Part shown: one piece after another, positions 21,872-33,583 of the stretch
Layout of the letters: every line of letters begins with the position of its first letter
How positions within the stretch are numbered: the first letter of the stretch is position 1
Assembly (NCBI GenBank): GCA_014218235.1
Contig: CM024758.1
Span: 71,062,206 to 71,126,205, forward strand
DNA: 64,000 nucleotides
Origin: Colocasia esculenta
Lineage: Eukaryota; Streptophyta; Magnoliopsida; Alismatales; Araceae
Reading direction: 5' to 3'
The notes under the pieces: generated by a model
The model's input: the letters and a program-made list of their open reading frames with translations, nothing else
Told to the model about the DNA's origin: nothing
Database searches by the model: none
Translations under genes and position numbers: made by a program

Positions 21872-24109
21872 CAAACGGTGCGCAAATAGACTCAAAGCCC
21901 TTCGACTCTCGGAGGCAGAACATGTTGTCACTTTGGTGACTGGCACGCCTGCGCTCTGCAATTACCGATTCATCTTTTGTTGTGGTGACTTACCTAGCAC
22001 TAAAAGAGACTTAAATTTGTAATACGCGGGTACCCATATGAGAACATTTAAATTTTAAAATATTGTGATGGATCCAAAATCCATTTCCACATGTGACCTT
22101 CATCATACAGGGTTGTTGTCTGTGGAATCAGTTGAAGGTGTTCTCGCCCTGTTGGCAGTTCCTCTGTTGTTGGGGTGTGTGCTGTGTTGGCAGTGTTTTT
22201 GGTCTCTTATGTCTGTGCGCAGTTGTGCGCTGTGCTCTCCTCAGCCGACATCGTTGATCGAGCTAACCAGATACTCTGTGTGCTGTGTTGCATCACTGGT
22301 TGAGTTCTATGACACTTGGTTGTGCCCGTTTGTCTTCCTTCTGCTGGATGGTTGTGAGCTTTGGTGAGGTGCTCCCAGAGTTCTTCTCAATTGGTTTTGA
22401 AGGAAGTGAGGTTTCCAAAAGTTGTGTTGTGCACGTTTCTGGTTGTTGTCGCATTGCTCTCTGGGTTGAGATGCATTGCCTAGTTTTCCTACATTCTAGT
22501 GAGGTTTCTAGAACCGTTTGTTATTGTCTTGGTGAGGGTTTCTCTCCAAGGCTTTTTTTTTCTGTGCTCATTGATGTCTTTCTGCTGTGTTACCTCTTTG
22601 GTTTGAGGTTGTTGTTGGTTGATTGGGTTTCGTACTCTGGTGATGTTCTCCCAGAGCTACCCCGTTGTTTTGGCAAAGGTTCTCTATAGATCTGTTCTAG
22701 CTTGTGTTCGCCTTGGTTGTGTTGCACTATCACTCTATTGTGTTGTGCATTTTTAATGGTTGGACTATTGCGCGCAGTCTGCTTATCTGCCTTTGGTCAA
22801 GGTGAGGGACCTTGACCATGTGTGTGGCCTTGTGTTGGCCAGTTCGCCGCGTTGTTCACATCCAAGTCTTTTGGATGTGACGACGGGACCGCGTGTGTGC
22901 CCTGTGGTTTAAGTTGTTTCCGCTTGTTCTTCTATGCCCAATGCGCTCTTGCGAACGGTTGTTTGTCGAGCATCATGGGTGTTCAGCTGGTTGTGCCTCT
23001 TGTGTGGGTGCTAGCCTTGTGCTGCGGTTTTCCTCTTTCATGTGGGGGGGAGGTTTGATTGCGTGCCTTAGTCCTCTGTTTTTCATGGTTGCTCGGGGCA
23101 GTGGTGCTCTGCCATGGTGATTGGTGTCGTGTTGCGCACTATGGCGACCTTTGTGGCGAAGACCCCTTCCCTTGAGCCATTTTGAGGTCGAGCTGGTTGC
23201 TCCCCTCGTGCGTGTTGTTTTCTTGTGGCACGATGGGTCGTGGTGTACCTTTCGTGCAGTCCGTTTGTGGTGTTGGTTCCTTGTGTCTCTCTAGACGATG
23301 TGGGGCAGCGCACTCTATTGTTCAGTGTGAGGCAACACCATCTCTCTTTCGTTTGGCTTGCTTGTGCAGGCATCGTTCCGGTGTGTGTTTTGCTTGTGCA
23401 TCAGTTTGTGATGGGGGCGATTGTTAATGTTTGGTGTGTGGCCCTCTCCCCCTATAGTGGTAAGAATTCTGCCTTATGTTTGGGTGCTTCTAAGAGCCGA
23501 TGTGGTTGTTGCACTCTTGAAGCTGTTGGGTTTCATCATGTTCTTTTGTGGGTCTCTAGTGGGAGTCCCCTCCTGTAGGATTAGTGCCGTTTTTTGGTCA
23601 TTGGCGTGGTTTTACGTGCTGTATTTCGGCGTGTTTTGGTGCTTGTGGTAGCACCATGTGCTCGTGCTCGAGTGTTTTTGTTTTATGACATTTGGGTGGC
23701 TCTTGGTGCTGAGTTTAGCGCCATGTGTTGTGTCGTGTGCCCTATTCGTAAGCTTCGTACTTCATTTTACGAGTTTGCTCTGTGTTGGAGGCATTGAGCT
23801 TTCCGCCTCTTAGGCATTTTGTGCTGGCCTTTGTCTTGTGGTTGTACCTTTACCACTGTGGGGTGGCTACTTTGCCTTGTCTAGGTAGCCCTATCGGTGG
23901 TACGCCAGTCATTGGTTGTGGCCTTTATCCAAGTTCTCCCTCTCGCTTGGGGAGCGAGTGTGTTCGGTGGTGGTACCCAGTGTTGGCTTGGGTCCTTCTC
24001 GGGTTGAGGTGTGGTTCTTGACCACTGTGGTTGCCTCATTTTTGCGACTGAACACTTTTTCTGTGGTTGGCTTGGTGACACTCATGCTTGGCGTCGTGAA
24101 AGCGTAGCG
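21872..24109. other. G/T-rich non-coding DNA
   Basis: From about 22070 the plus strand is strikingly rich in G and T with runs of TTG, GTTGTG and TGTG words. Several open frames of 60-134 codons are rich in Cys, Val, Leu and Trp, as expected from this composition, and match no family I know. The stretch is continuous with 26943-27764 once the solo LTR is removed, and appears to be the internal region of the element ending in the LTR at 27765. A non-autonomous element of the LARD kind is one explanation. Confidence 0.5.
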
Positions 24110-26937
24110 TGTCATGCCCCGACGAGGAATATCAGAATGTGAGGCAGTTGCAAGTAAGCAAGCATAGAGTGTATAATAGACATCAAGCCATTGGGAAAAT
24201 AAATAATGCCAAATCAAATGTATTTCATTATTAAATCAACTAATGTCTATTACAACGACTAATATCAGAGCCATTATTACATTGAATGAAAGCAAATGAC
24301 TAAACTAAGACTCTAACATAACACTAGTATGCCAGGGTACTCTTGATTCACTCTTGGTCATCCCCATCCTCATGAGTGTAGGTATCTTCTTTAGTTTCAC
24401 CTGAGAACACATGTCAAATAATGCAGGGTGAGCGATAACGCCCAGACTTAAATCTCATGATCAGACATGCTTTAAATGATTAATATATTAAAGAGCAGAG
24501 TAACTGGTGATAGAGAGTGAGAGTCAAGTATTGTCAAGCAAGTGATGTCACTATAGCATGATTCAAAACAGCACAAGTGTCAAGCATAGCATAGAGGGCA
24601 GGATGGCCATAACACAAATAGCACAATATATTTCACGATAGCACAACGAGTCGAGTATAGTATGGTACTTTGATTGTCATTTAGATAGTCGAGATAGATA
24701 GCACTTGAGTGTAATGCCAAACACTCTGGTCAATTAACTCCCGCAGGCAAATAGCACTTTTGGGCGGACCTCCTAGGACCAGACCGGGCCCTTTATATTA
24801 CTAAGTATAGTTATATGTTTATCTTTAGATAATCAGTCAAATGGCCATAGAGAGTACCAAGAATAGATGAGAGTATTGATGAATAGACAGGAGTGTAGAG
24901 AACATGAATAGATGAGCAAACTATAGGTCAATGTGCATGAAACAACGTTAAATAGGTGATAGTAATAGTTGCACACACAAATGATTGGTGCTGGCAGTCA
25001 GGTAGAATTCACTAACTGACCACTTCCATGCTACAAACATAGTCTATAGGTCCGACGTGATCTCATGGTAAGAGAGAGAGCAGTCTAAGGCCGTTTGGAT
25101 AATACTAATCCTTAAGGATGTTATAGGTACTTAGGGTACAATTGGCTCATCGACCATGTGGGAATCCAGGGATAAAGGAGACTTACAGAGGCATTGAAGA
25201 AAGATTCAATAGTCTGGCGAAGGAATATCCGACAGAGAGTTTGTCTAAATCAAGAGAAAGTGTACATAGAAACAGGGTGCTCGACATTCTAGAGGTATTC
25301 TAGAACAGTGGATCGTTGGTAATAGTGTTTCAAAACCACGAGAGAAATGAAGACAAGTCCATTATAAAATAGGGTACAAATGTACATTATTGAAGTAAAT
25401 TACCAGATGTATTATGGGATATTTAAATGCCATGTCAAGTCATATTGGATAGTTGCAAGTATGTGCATGTGATAGAGAAAATCATAGACATGAAAGATCA
25501 AGTGTATGACTTTTAAATAAACTATTACATGTTCATGTTCAAACGTCTTCTTTTACTATGTTCAAGAGATTAACAGGATGTATAGTCATTGTAGCAAGAC
25601 AAGAACCACAGAAAATTAGGGTTTATGTACCAAATTCAAGAAGGCGACATACCATTGTGAGGATTGCGATAAGGTACTTCAAGAACGCGACGGGGTCTAT
25701 CAAAGAACACGACAGGTTCGTCTGGGATAGGCAGACAGAACTTGATGCCAGGGCCTGTCGCGTTCAGAATGTGACGGGTTCCTTGTCACAATCCACCTCA
25801 AGAATGTAACCTATCGGGACGTCGTGCTCTCAGGGTTTCTGCCTGTGCCCTAGAGGGAAAAAGCCTTGCCTTATATTGCAGTCCATACTTTCCAAGGGTT
25901 GACACAGAGGTGTTTTAAAATAGAAAACTCGACGTACACTCGATGAAAAATCATGAAACAAGTTTTAAACGAAACTAGATTTGTAAGATTATAAACAGTA
26001 AAGAGTAATTAGAATCTTATCATGGGATTCATAGGCCATGATCTGGTTCTGTCACGATGAACATAGAACATGACACAGTGATGAAAAGAGAATTAATTCG
26101 GAAAGGGTACATGATAAAAATTGGGGTAAAAGGTGTCATTAGTTTTCAGACATCAAATAACATTTACAGTAATATTTTCATGGCACAAGATCAAATGTAG
26201 GTAGAGAATTAAGATAAATATGATGGGTCAGGTACATGTTCTTAATAGAACTTCCAACAAGAAATTATCATGATAGGGTCGATAGAAATTAGGGAAAATA
26301 GAGGACTTTGTTCCTGGTACCAAGATCAAACTACAGACGAGAGTAATTTAATTTAGCTTGTGAGATTGCCTACCTTTGGACGATGCAAATCCTAGGGTTA
26401 AGAAGGGAAGAACTGGCTTGTAGATCTTCTAGTAGTCTTCTCCCCATAAATTTCTCCTCCATGGCCTCTTCTCCACGTCCAAGAAGTCCCAGCAGAGCAA
26501 TAGGGTCAACCATGAAGGGGTTGGGGGTGTATTTATGCATCTAGCATGTTAATTCCTAATATAACTCTAACTTCCCTTTAAACTCTGAATTTTCCTTATT
26601 TCCTCCAACCTTCCTAGCATTAATCCTCCTAATTAGGTTAGGTTGGGTTCCAATTTCGTACCTAGCTAGTTAGGGTAGGGTTAGAAGTCCAATTTAGATG
26701 CATATTAGCTATATTAATGATTCACTTGCCCTTTTTAATTTAAGAAACAATAGAGTTACAAATTTTAAGGTATTTTCTTTTATTCCATCCTTCAAAACTC
26801 CTATTTTGGCCCAATAACTTTTATATGAAGTATTTAATAAGGCCCAATACTTATTTTTGTTTATTGGGTTTTAATTAAATCATATTTCTTTAATAATTCT
26901 ATTGATTTATTTATTTAGAAAATAGCGGGTTGCTGCA
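24110..26937 (-). mobile_element. Solo LTR of a gypsy element, reverse orientation
   Basis: On the plus strand it starts TGTCATGCCCCGACG (sense-strand end ...CGGGGCATGACA, as in E2) and ends GTTGCTGCA at 26937. Five-base flanks are TAGCG (24105-24109) and TAGCA (26938-26942), i.e. one target duplication with a CpG-to-CpA change. No internal domain is present, so recombination between two LTRs is the likely origin. It contains the conserved LTR stem-loop at 24401-24444 and CpG motifs (GCGACGGG, CGACAGG, CTGTCGCG) at 25680-25820. Confidence 0.88.
24401..24444 (-). promoter_or_regulatory. Conserved LTR stem-loop plus CAG|GT (solo LTR)
   Basis: TGAGCG (24429-24434) pairs with CGCCCA (24439-24444) around a 4-base loop. 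The single A-C position is a G-U pair in the sense (minus) strand. In that strand CTCAG|GTGAAAC follows at 24401, 291 bp before the LTR end. Confidence 0.7.
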
Positions 26938-26942
26938 TAGCA

Positions 26943-27764
26943 GGTGCGATGCCAACTCCTTGCTAGCTTTTCGCTCGTGCGCAGTGTTTGGTAGTCTGGA
27001 AGCCAGAGGTAAAGTGTCTTGTCTATGTGCTTGGAGATAGTGAGACCTTTTGGTAGCCAGTGCTTGACTGTGTACGTTGTCGACGCCTTGAGTTGCCTAG
27101 TTTTGGCCAACCTCAGACATCTTACCTAATTTTGTCTTTTCGTGCGGTGCCTGTGGAGCATTTGGGTTAAGTTTTATGGGACTCCGCAGTCGTGGTGTGT
27201 CCTTGTCGGACCACGAGGATGGTTTGGGTGAGATTGAGTGGTGCCAGGGGACGCCGTCCTGCGTGTCGAGGTGTTCTCCACGTACTTGTTACCGTTTGGT
27301 TTCAGGTCGCTCTTATCAGACTCTCGTTTGGCCTGGCAGCTGTTGCTAAGTGCGAGGCCATTTGGCAGACTTCTTGGCAATTTCTCGGCTTGTTGTCAGT
27401 AGTTGTGTCCTTGGTCGAGTTCTACTAGTGATAGAGTGAGTTACTGACCTGTTGGTCTCAACAGTGTGGTCTATTGAGGGGTCAGTTGTGGGGTTTCTGA
27501 CTGATAGATTCAGTTGTTTCTGGTCGATTTGGTGTGTACCACATTTTTGGAGTTGTCGACATCGGATTGTGTGCTCTGCGCCTGTTGGTGTGCGCTCTGT
27601 GAGCTGTTGGATGTCTGGTTAGGCACTCCATTCATGGTGCGGTCGTGGTCATGACCACTGGGAGGTTGAGGTGCGACTTAGTGGTCTTCCTGCACTTGTT
27701 CTTTTCTCTGACTGGGTTTCGCCCTTAATTTTGAGGACGAAATTTGTTTTAAGTTGGTTAGATT
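26943..27764 (+). other. G/T-rich internal region and polypurine-like end of an LTR element
   Basis: The composition matches 21872-24109. The last 40 bases contain GAGGACGAAATTTGTTTTAAG and a degenerate purine tract before the LTR start at 27765, the arrangement found at the 3' end of gypsy internal regions, so this is read as the end of an internal domain and not as host sequence. No coding motif was found. Confidence 0.55.
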
Positions 27765-28114
27765 TGTAACATCCCGAGTTCTCGTTGCCCTAGATGTTGT
27801 CGTTGGGGTCACGACGGGTAGGGCGTTGCATTTTTGAATGCGACGCAACCTGCATCGCCTTCTGGTTTGTAAAGGTGACGGTCATTGTGTCATGATCTGC
27901 TTCTCTGTGGTAATGTGCCACGTGTCAACACTCATGTGTGTGAAGGCAACGCGCTAGGTGTAACGTTCACTTGAAGCACATGCATGCATGACACATGGTC
28001 TGGAGGTTGTCTGTCTGTCAGAAGACCTATCAGAGCTTTTGAGAAGGTGACTAGGTGCATATCGCATTCTGGTAAGAACGCGATGCCCTCCTTGTTGCGA
28101 CCTCAGTTCCGTGG

Positions 28115-28122
28115 CTATAAGG
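28115..28122 (+). promoter_or_regulatory. Putative TATA box of the orphan LTR
   Basis: CTATAAGG lies directly downstream of the CpG-motif cluster and 10-90 bp upstream of a pyrimidine-rich stretch, a plausible core promoter of the U3 region. Confidence 0.5.
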
Positions 28123-30425
28123 CATACAAACTCCTCTTTCTTCCTCTTTCTCCTTCATTCTCCCTTTCTTTCTCCTCTCCATGGTGGGAAGCTCCCTCTC
28201 CCCCTTCTCAGGCATTTGGGGAGCAGTGGAGGTGCCGGCGAGCTCGTGATGGAGCGTTGGAGCGGAGTGGAGCATGGAGGAGACGGCCATTCCCACGTGA
28301 AGGGCTGAACTGGTCTAGCTCTTCGATTTTGTGTAGGGATCTCTTTCTCTCTTACTGTCTTGAGAAGATGGAGCTTGTTTTTGAGTGATCCTCCCTGTGC
28401 TCATTGGTTTTCTTGTGGTTCTGCATGGGTGGATGCTTGCCAGTGGTGCTCCCTCTTGTGTGGCTTAGTTTCCTTGTGATTAAGGGCGAGGAGAGGTGGT
28501 GTTGGTGCCTCTCGAGCCTTTTTACCATTGTGTAATGGCGTGTGCCTCTTCCTCCCCTTTCTTCTACTGATTTTGTGGCTTGGGGAGACTGTGGGATGAC
28601 CCCAACCCCAGTCTCGGTCTTCTGACGGATATCGCGACAGGTTAGCTTTCACGATATCAGTCAGAAGTCTACGGGCCTCCTATCGCTTTCAGGTTGCGAT
28701 AGGATAGCCTTCGTGTTCTCTGTGCCCATTCTGTTTCCTCATTTTCGGGACTTGTGAGGGTGGTCTGTGCCTAAGTTTGTTAGAGGATGCTTCTTCCCAA
28801 ACATAGGCACTTGACTGGTCTTCCATGTTCATTGCCCTTGTCGGGTTGTGGGTGTGGGCCTTAGGGTGGTTCTTCCTTAGGGCTCTATCAGATGAAGAAT
28901 GCGATGGGACACCCTGGTTGTCACCTTCTAGTCGCGACAGGTTCTGTGTCGCTTTCTAGTTCTGGTTGTGACGGTGTCCTTGTCACCTTCAGGGTCGCGA
29001 AAGTGTTCCTGTCGCCTTCTGACTCTTATTGCTTCTGGTATCTGGTATGCTTGGGTTCGGCCTTCTGATGCTGAACGTGACGGATCGATATGTCATGTTC
29101 TCATCATAAGGTGACACCCATGTGGTCACGACTTGGTTATGATGGGTTTGCTATTGCCTTCTAGCTTCTGTGTTGTTGTGCAGCCTTTTCTATAATTCTA
29201 AGTTCCTGGATGAGGTTTGAATGCCTGTGTTGGCCGACGGTCCTCCAGGTGTATTTCAGGAGGTGTGTCATGCGTGCCCTGTGCCTATTGGGCTTGTCTT
29301 GGTTATAAGCCAACGGTGTCATTTGCTTGTTGTGGTTGCCTCGCCTGTTCTCTGTTTGCCCGATGCTTGGCATTTGAGGACTTGTTCCGTTTAGAGGTTG
29401 TTAATGTTACCTAGGACCGCTAATCCCCACATGTCCGTCGAGGGAGTTCTCCGGCGGCTGGAGTGCTCGAGTGGCAGACTCTACAACTACGGGGAAAATG
29501 GTAGGGGTTAGCGGTGTAGAGTCATTTGTAGAGCTCTCTTAGCTGAGTTTGGGACGCCAATGTGTTTGGATGTTCTTCCAATGCAGATCAGCTAGTCCTT
29601 CTCACTGCCTCTCTCGGCATTGGTTTCAGAGCCACACCACAGTGTTAAGCATGGGGACGCAGCTCAGCCGGGTTGTGGTTGTTCATGTGTGGTTCTATTC
29701 TCTTGAGGAGGCTCATATGCCTCAGTCTTCTAAGGTGGTTATGGACAAGAGTCGACTGGAAAGCAAAGAGAGTGGCCAGTGTGTCCTCCTCTTAGTTGCT
29801 AGTGGTGGTGGCTTGGTTGTTGTTGTGGTGATGATGGTTCCTCACGGTGTTTCCAAGTGCGGCTTGTTGCCCTAGCCTGCATGGTGGTTGTAGTCTGGCC
29901 GTGTCTAGCTCTCGTGGGCGTTGTTGGTTTGACGCTAAGGCGTGGTGCCTTGGGTTACCGTTGTGTTTTGGCGGAGTGTTCCTTGACATAGGTACACTTC
30001 GGTGGTTTCTATCTTGGCATTCTCTCAGTGTGCCTTGTGGAGGCCCTAAGTTCGATTCCTTAACTTGTTTCTCAGTGCCATTCATGGTGGCACTAGTCTA
30101 TGTGACTTCCCGACCTCTTGTGGGTCTGGGATGTATGTGCTTGTGTGGTGAGACCTTGTTCTCACGTGGTTGCTCTGGTGTTCCGTGAGCTCCTTGTCTC
30201 GGTGTGTGTGTGCCGAGGGTTGCTTCCGCATTATGTCTGACTCCGCTAGTTCTGTGGGAGTCGTGTGTGGCCCGACCTGGTTGTTGGTCGTGGCGTTACT
30301 CTGGTTCTGCTGTTTGTAGTAGCTAGCATAGTTGTTCCTTTAGTTACTGCTTTCTAGCATAGTTGCTTTCACGTTTTCTTTGGAGTTCCTACTACTCTGG
30401 CTTGTAAGGGACTAGTTATCCATAC

Positions 30426-30466
30426 TAGGCCTTCTTCGCGAGGCTCACCCCCCCTACTTTCCTCAG
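30426..30466 (+). promoter_or_regulatory. Conserved LTR stem-loop plus CAG|GT (orphan LTR)
   Basis: TAGGCCTT (30426-30433) pairs with GAGGCTCA (30440-30447) with two G-U type pairs and one A-C mismatch. CCTCAG|GTAAGG follows at 30466, 368 bp before the LTR end. Confidence 0.65.
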
Positions 30467-30834
30467 GTAAGGGGTCACTGTCGTAGGAGTATGGTGCTGG
30501 ACGGTTGTGGTGGTGGTCTGTTACGCCATGCGTTGCCAGCCGTGTGAGTGTGTGAGCGTGAGAGCTCTTGTATTAGTGTGAGTTTAGAGTTGCCTTTTTG
30601 CAAGTCCTCTGGGTATGCCCCTTAAGGACTACAGTTTTCTTTCTGTACCTGTACTTTTATTTGGGACATGTTGTACATATTTATTTATTGATGTACAAAC
30701 TTTCTTGTTATAGTTATTTGAATTCATTGCTTATCTCACTGAACTAAATTCTAACTCTTCCAGGTCTTCAGATCTGTGGGTGGCGGTGCAACCTTCGGGG
30801 TCCCTGGCGGGGTCTGAGAGGTCGGGTCGTTACA

Positions 30835-31007
30835 AAGTTGATCTAATCGGGTCTATCCACTAGATCTCTAAAGACCCATTAGAGTTTGGGAAAATCCCAA
30901 TTCCCATCACGAGCCCCTTTCCCCACTAGGATCAGTTTCTCATCAACTTGTTGGTTTACACATGGCAATACCTTCGAACTTTAGAACAAATTCACCTGCT
31001 CACAACT
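30835..31007. other. Flank with a partial copy of hAT sequence
   Basis: About 90 bp starting at 30838 (GATCTAATCGGGTCTATCC...) recur at 31143, in the same orientation and about 305 bp further on, inside the hAT relic. It is probably a fragment of a second hAT copy or a local duplication. Confidence 0.5.
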
Positions 31008-31243
31008 AGGGCTGTTAAATGGACCTTTTTACCCAAAACCAAAATTGGATAAGTGGATGAAAGTGGGTAAAATTTTCGATGTTTACCCACTACTAAACAT
31101 CTGGATGGATCCAGATCCATATTTTTTATAATATGTATCTAGTGGATCTAATCGGGTCTATCCACTGGATCTCTAAAGACCCATTAGGGTTGGTGAAAAT
31201 CCTAATTCCCATTGCGAGCCCTTTTCCCTCTCCCAACTCCCTT

Positions 31244-31784
31244 TCCCAGCTTGTTGATTGGAACCTTGACAAGAAATTGTGTAGCATTGTTTTGGACAAT
31301 GCTTTGTCTAATGACAAATTTGTTCATGAGCTTATTGAAGATCTATCATTGAATAGGTCTCTTCTTTTGGATGGTGAATTTTTTCGTGTCCGATGTTGTG
31401 CACATATTTTAAATCTTGTTGTTCAGGATGGACTTAAGAAAATTGGAGAAGAATTGGGAAAGATTTGAAAGATTTAAGGTACATTAGATCTTCTGCCAAA
31501 AAAGTTCATGATTTTAAGAAAATTGCAATGCAAGAAGGAATATTGCCAAAGGATTTGATAGTTGATGTTCCAACCAGGTGGAACTCTATATATCTAATGT
31601 TGGAACGAGCATGTGAGTTTCAAGAGATCATTAGGCATTTCATTTGCTTTGTGGATGATGTTTATTTTTCCGTGTCAATAGAAGAATGAGAAAGAGTTAA
31701 AATTGTGAAAGATTGTTTGGAATTATTTTATTCCATCACAAAGAGATTCTCAAGTGTGAAGTCTCCAACATCCTATTGGTATTT
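31244..31784 (+). pseudogene. hAT transposase, central part
   Basis: The product would cut and paste DNA in the nucleus. Recognisable blocks are DWNLDKKLCSIVLDNALSND, then RCCAHILNLVVQDGLKKI (the RCxxHILNL motif of the RNase H-like fold), and DVPTRWNSIYLMLERA, a hallmark of Ac-like transposases. A stop (TGA) at 31466 and a frame change separate two open parts. The SPTSYWYF segment at 31764-31784 continues after the LINE at 36321. Confidence 0.9.
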
Positions 31785-31923
31785 TTTTTTAATAAGCACC
31801 AGCCAACAGGGATCGGAGCCAGTCAAGTGCACCACCCCCTAGATGAGGACATTGTTCTTACTTTCCCAGGCTGACTCTGTGACAAAAGATTTTATTGATA
31901 TTTTGAAAGAATACATTATCAAC

Positions 31924-31935
31924 GGGGCATACCCC
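31924..31935 (-). repeat. GGGGTATGCCCC palindrome in the LINE 3' region
   Basis: The element-sense word GGGGTATGCCCC can form a GGGG/CCCC hairpin. It recurs near the 3' end of the second LINE (36690-36700) and in two LTRs (30611-30621, 39908-39919), always in element sense. Confidence 0.6.
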
Positions 31936-31949
31936 TGTCTATCTCTACA

Positions 31950-32492
31950 ACAGCCCTGAAAAGAAAAACTACAAGCCAAAATCAAGACTAATTACAATTC
32001 CGAATAGTAGGAAGCCCGCCTTATCCACCCTCAAAGACCACCTGGCCATCCTAGGAAGCTCACTGACCTGGGAAAAAAAGATATTGTTGTGATTGGCATA
32101 GGCCTGGGATGCCAAGGCATCAGCAACTTGGTTACCCTCCATAAAAATATGTTGTACAGAACAACCACATTTGATTATAAGATCTAGAGTTTCCTTCCAC
32201 CAAGGAAGGATGTTTCAACTTGAGCCACCCCTTTTCAGATTGCATCAACTAGCACTGCACAATCAATGAAAATAACATCCACTTGAAGACCACCAACCAA
32301 AGCTATTAATCGTCCATCATGCAAGGCCCTTGCCTCAGTTAGCAGGCTGCGCCCATAGCCATAATGAAGGCAAAACCAACTATAAAGTTGCCAACTGGGT
32401 CACGGAAAACTCCTCCTCCACCACTCATTCCCGGATTGCCCTTTGAAGCCCCATCAACATTAGAGTAATCTTGAACGGGGACAACTTACTTC
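31950..32492 (-). pseudogene. LINE ORF2: RNase H domain
   Basis: The minus strand around 32260-32360 encodes a stretch with LLTEARALHDGRLIALVGG and VDVIFIDCAVLVDAI, matching the RNase H (RVT_3) domain appended to many plant L1 ORF2 proteins. Several stops and shifts interrupt it. Confidence 0.75.
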
Positions 32493-33583
32493 TCACAATA
32501 ATTGGCATTTTCTGTACACACCTTGGATAGAGATGGAATTGAGCCAACAGGTTCCTTTGCAATCTGGATAAGGTTGTGGGAAAGGAGATTTTATCAGGGA
32601 TATAGTGATTGCTTCCCTGATTCTTCTTTTAATAACACTCACAGATGGACTAATACAGTCAAATCTATAAGAGCATCTTGCTTTCCATATTTCCCACATC
32701 AATAAAACTACAACATACATTCCAACAAGTTGAAGGCTGAGCCAAGCTAGTTCCTACCAAAATATTCCAGCACCAGATGGTGATATGCTCATTGAGATGT
32801 ATCCTTGAGCTAATGAGAGGCCTGACCCAAGCCCACAATTCTGCTGCCAAATCCCCTTTGATAAAAAGGTGATTAAGATCCTCATCATCAGATTGGGCAC
32901 AACAAACGCATTTAGAGACCATAGGAATGCCACATTATGCCACCCTACTGTCTACCGGCACAGCGCGATGGATTAATTTCCAGAAGAAGATGGCAGCCCT
33001 AGGAGCTAGGCTGGAATGCCACAGATTGGCCCAAGACCTCTAGATATACCCGATGACCTCAGAATTTTGCTTACTGATTGGACTGTAACGACCCTCCTGC
33101 TGTGGCAGTCTAAACACATAAGTCATCCTCATCTCTTAGCTGCAAATTGGGAAGGCAAGTAGAAATCAAAGTCCTAGCTTCATGATAAGGATCTAACATA
33201 ACATCCCTGACTGTAATACCTGCCCGACTCATAATTCTGCTTATGATAGCCTGCTCTACTGTGTTGATAAGGGGACCTTGTCCTGTCCAATTATCCTTCC
33301 AAAAGTTCACTCCCTTCCCATCACCAATGATCCATCTAGAGTTATTTATGATCAGATCCTTCGCCTGTTGAAAAATATTTGCTGGCATACCTGTAGGAAA
33401 ATCCTTTGAGCAATCAAAAAATTTTGTCTTAATGAATCTACTTCGGGCATAGGAGGACCACAGCGATGAGCCATGAATTATATTCCACAAGCTCTTTGTG
33501 GCCAGTGCAACCTGGACCTGCTGAAGGTCCCTTATAGACAGACCCCCTTCTTTCCGAGGCTTTAGAATGCAATGCCAGGCCAC
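32493..33583 (-). pseudogene. LINE ORF2: zf-RVT region
   Basis: The block 33110-33583 begins WHCILKPRKEGGLSIRDLQQ, with LATKSLWNIIHGSSLWSSY and RWIIGDGKGVNFWKDNW, the usual sequence between RT and zinc-binding region of plant LINEs. The block 32665-32922 contains CVCCAQSDDEDLNHLFIKGDLAAELW, the zf-RVT cysteine/histidine motif. Frames are broken near 33100, 32930 and 32700. Confidence 0.88.

Larger units (their letters stand above)
27765..30834 (+). repeat. Orphan 3' LTR of a gypsy-type element
   Basis: It starts TGTAACATCCCGAG and ends GGGTCGTTACA. A TATA-like CTATAAGG at 28115 is preceded by CpG words (ATCGCATTCTG, AACGCGATG, TTGCGACC) and followed by a pyrimidine-rich leader at 28125-28210. 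Further CpG repeats (GTCGCGACAGG types) lie at 28625-29080. The conserved stem-loop is at 30426-30466. The flanks AGATT and AAGTT do not match, which together with the upstream purine-rich end argues for a 3' LTR whose 5' partner lies outside or is lost. Confidence 0.85.

Noticed and set aside
22065..24107. Many Cys/Val/Leu-rich open frames as membrane proteins
   Set aside because: Amino-acid bias follows the G/T-rich base composition; no signal, domain or codon pattern consistent with a gene.
25558..25809. An 83-codon open frame within the reverse solo LTR
   Set aside because: It runs antisense through the CpG-motif cluster of the LTR and has no domain.
29620..29633. A PBS-like TTGGTTTCAGAGCC inside the orphan LTR, which would place an LTR end at 29619
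   Set aside because: The homologous position in E4 (39285) is not followed by an internal region, and the conserved stem-loop and LTR end lie further on at 30426-30834.
27760..30839. The LTR at 27765-30834 as a solo LTR
   Set aside because: Flanks AGATT and AAGTT do not match and the upstream GAGGACGAAATTT plus purine-like stretch indicates an internal-region end.
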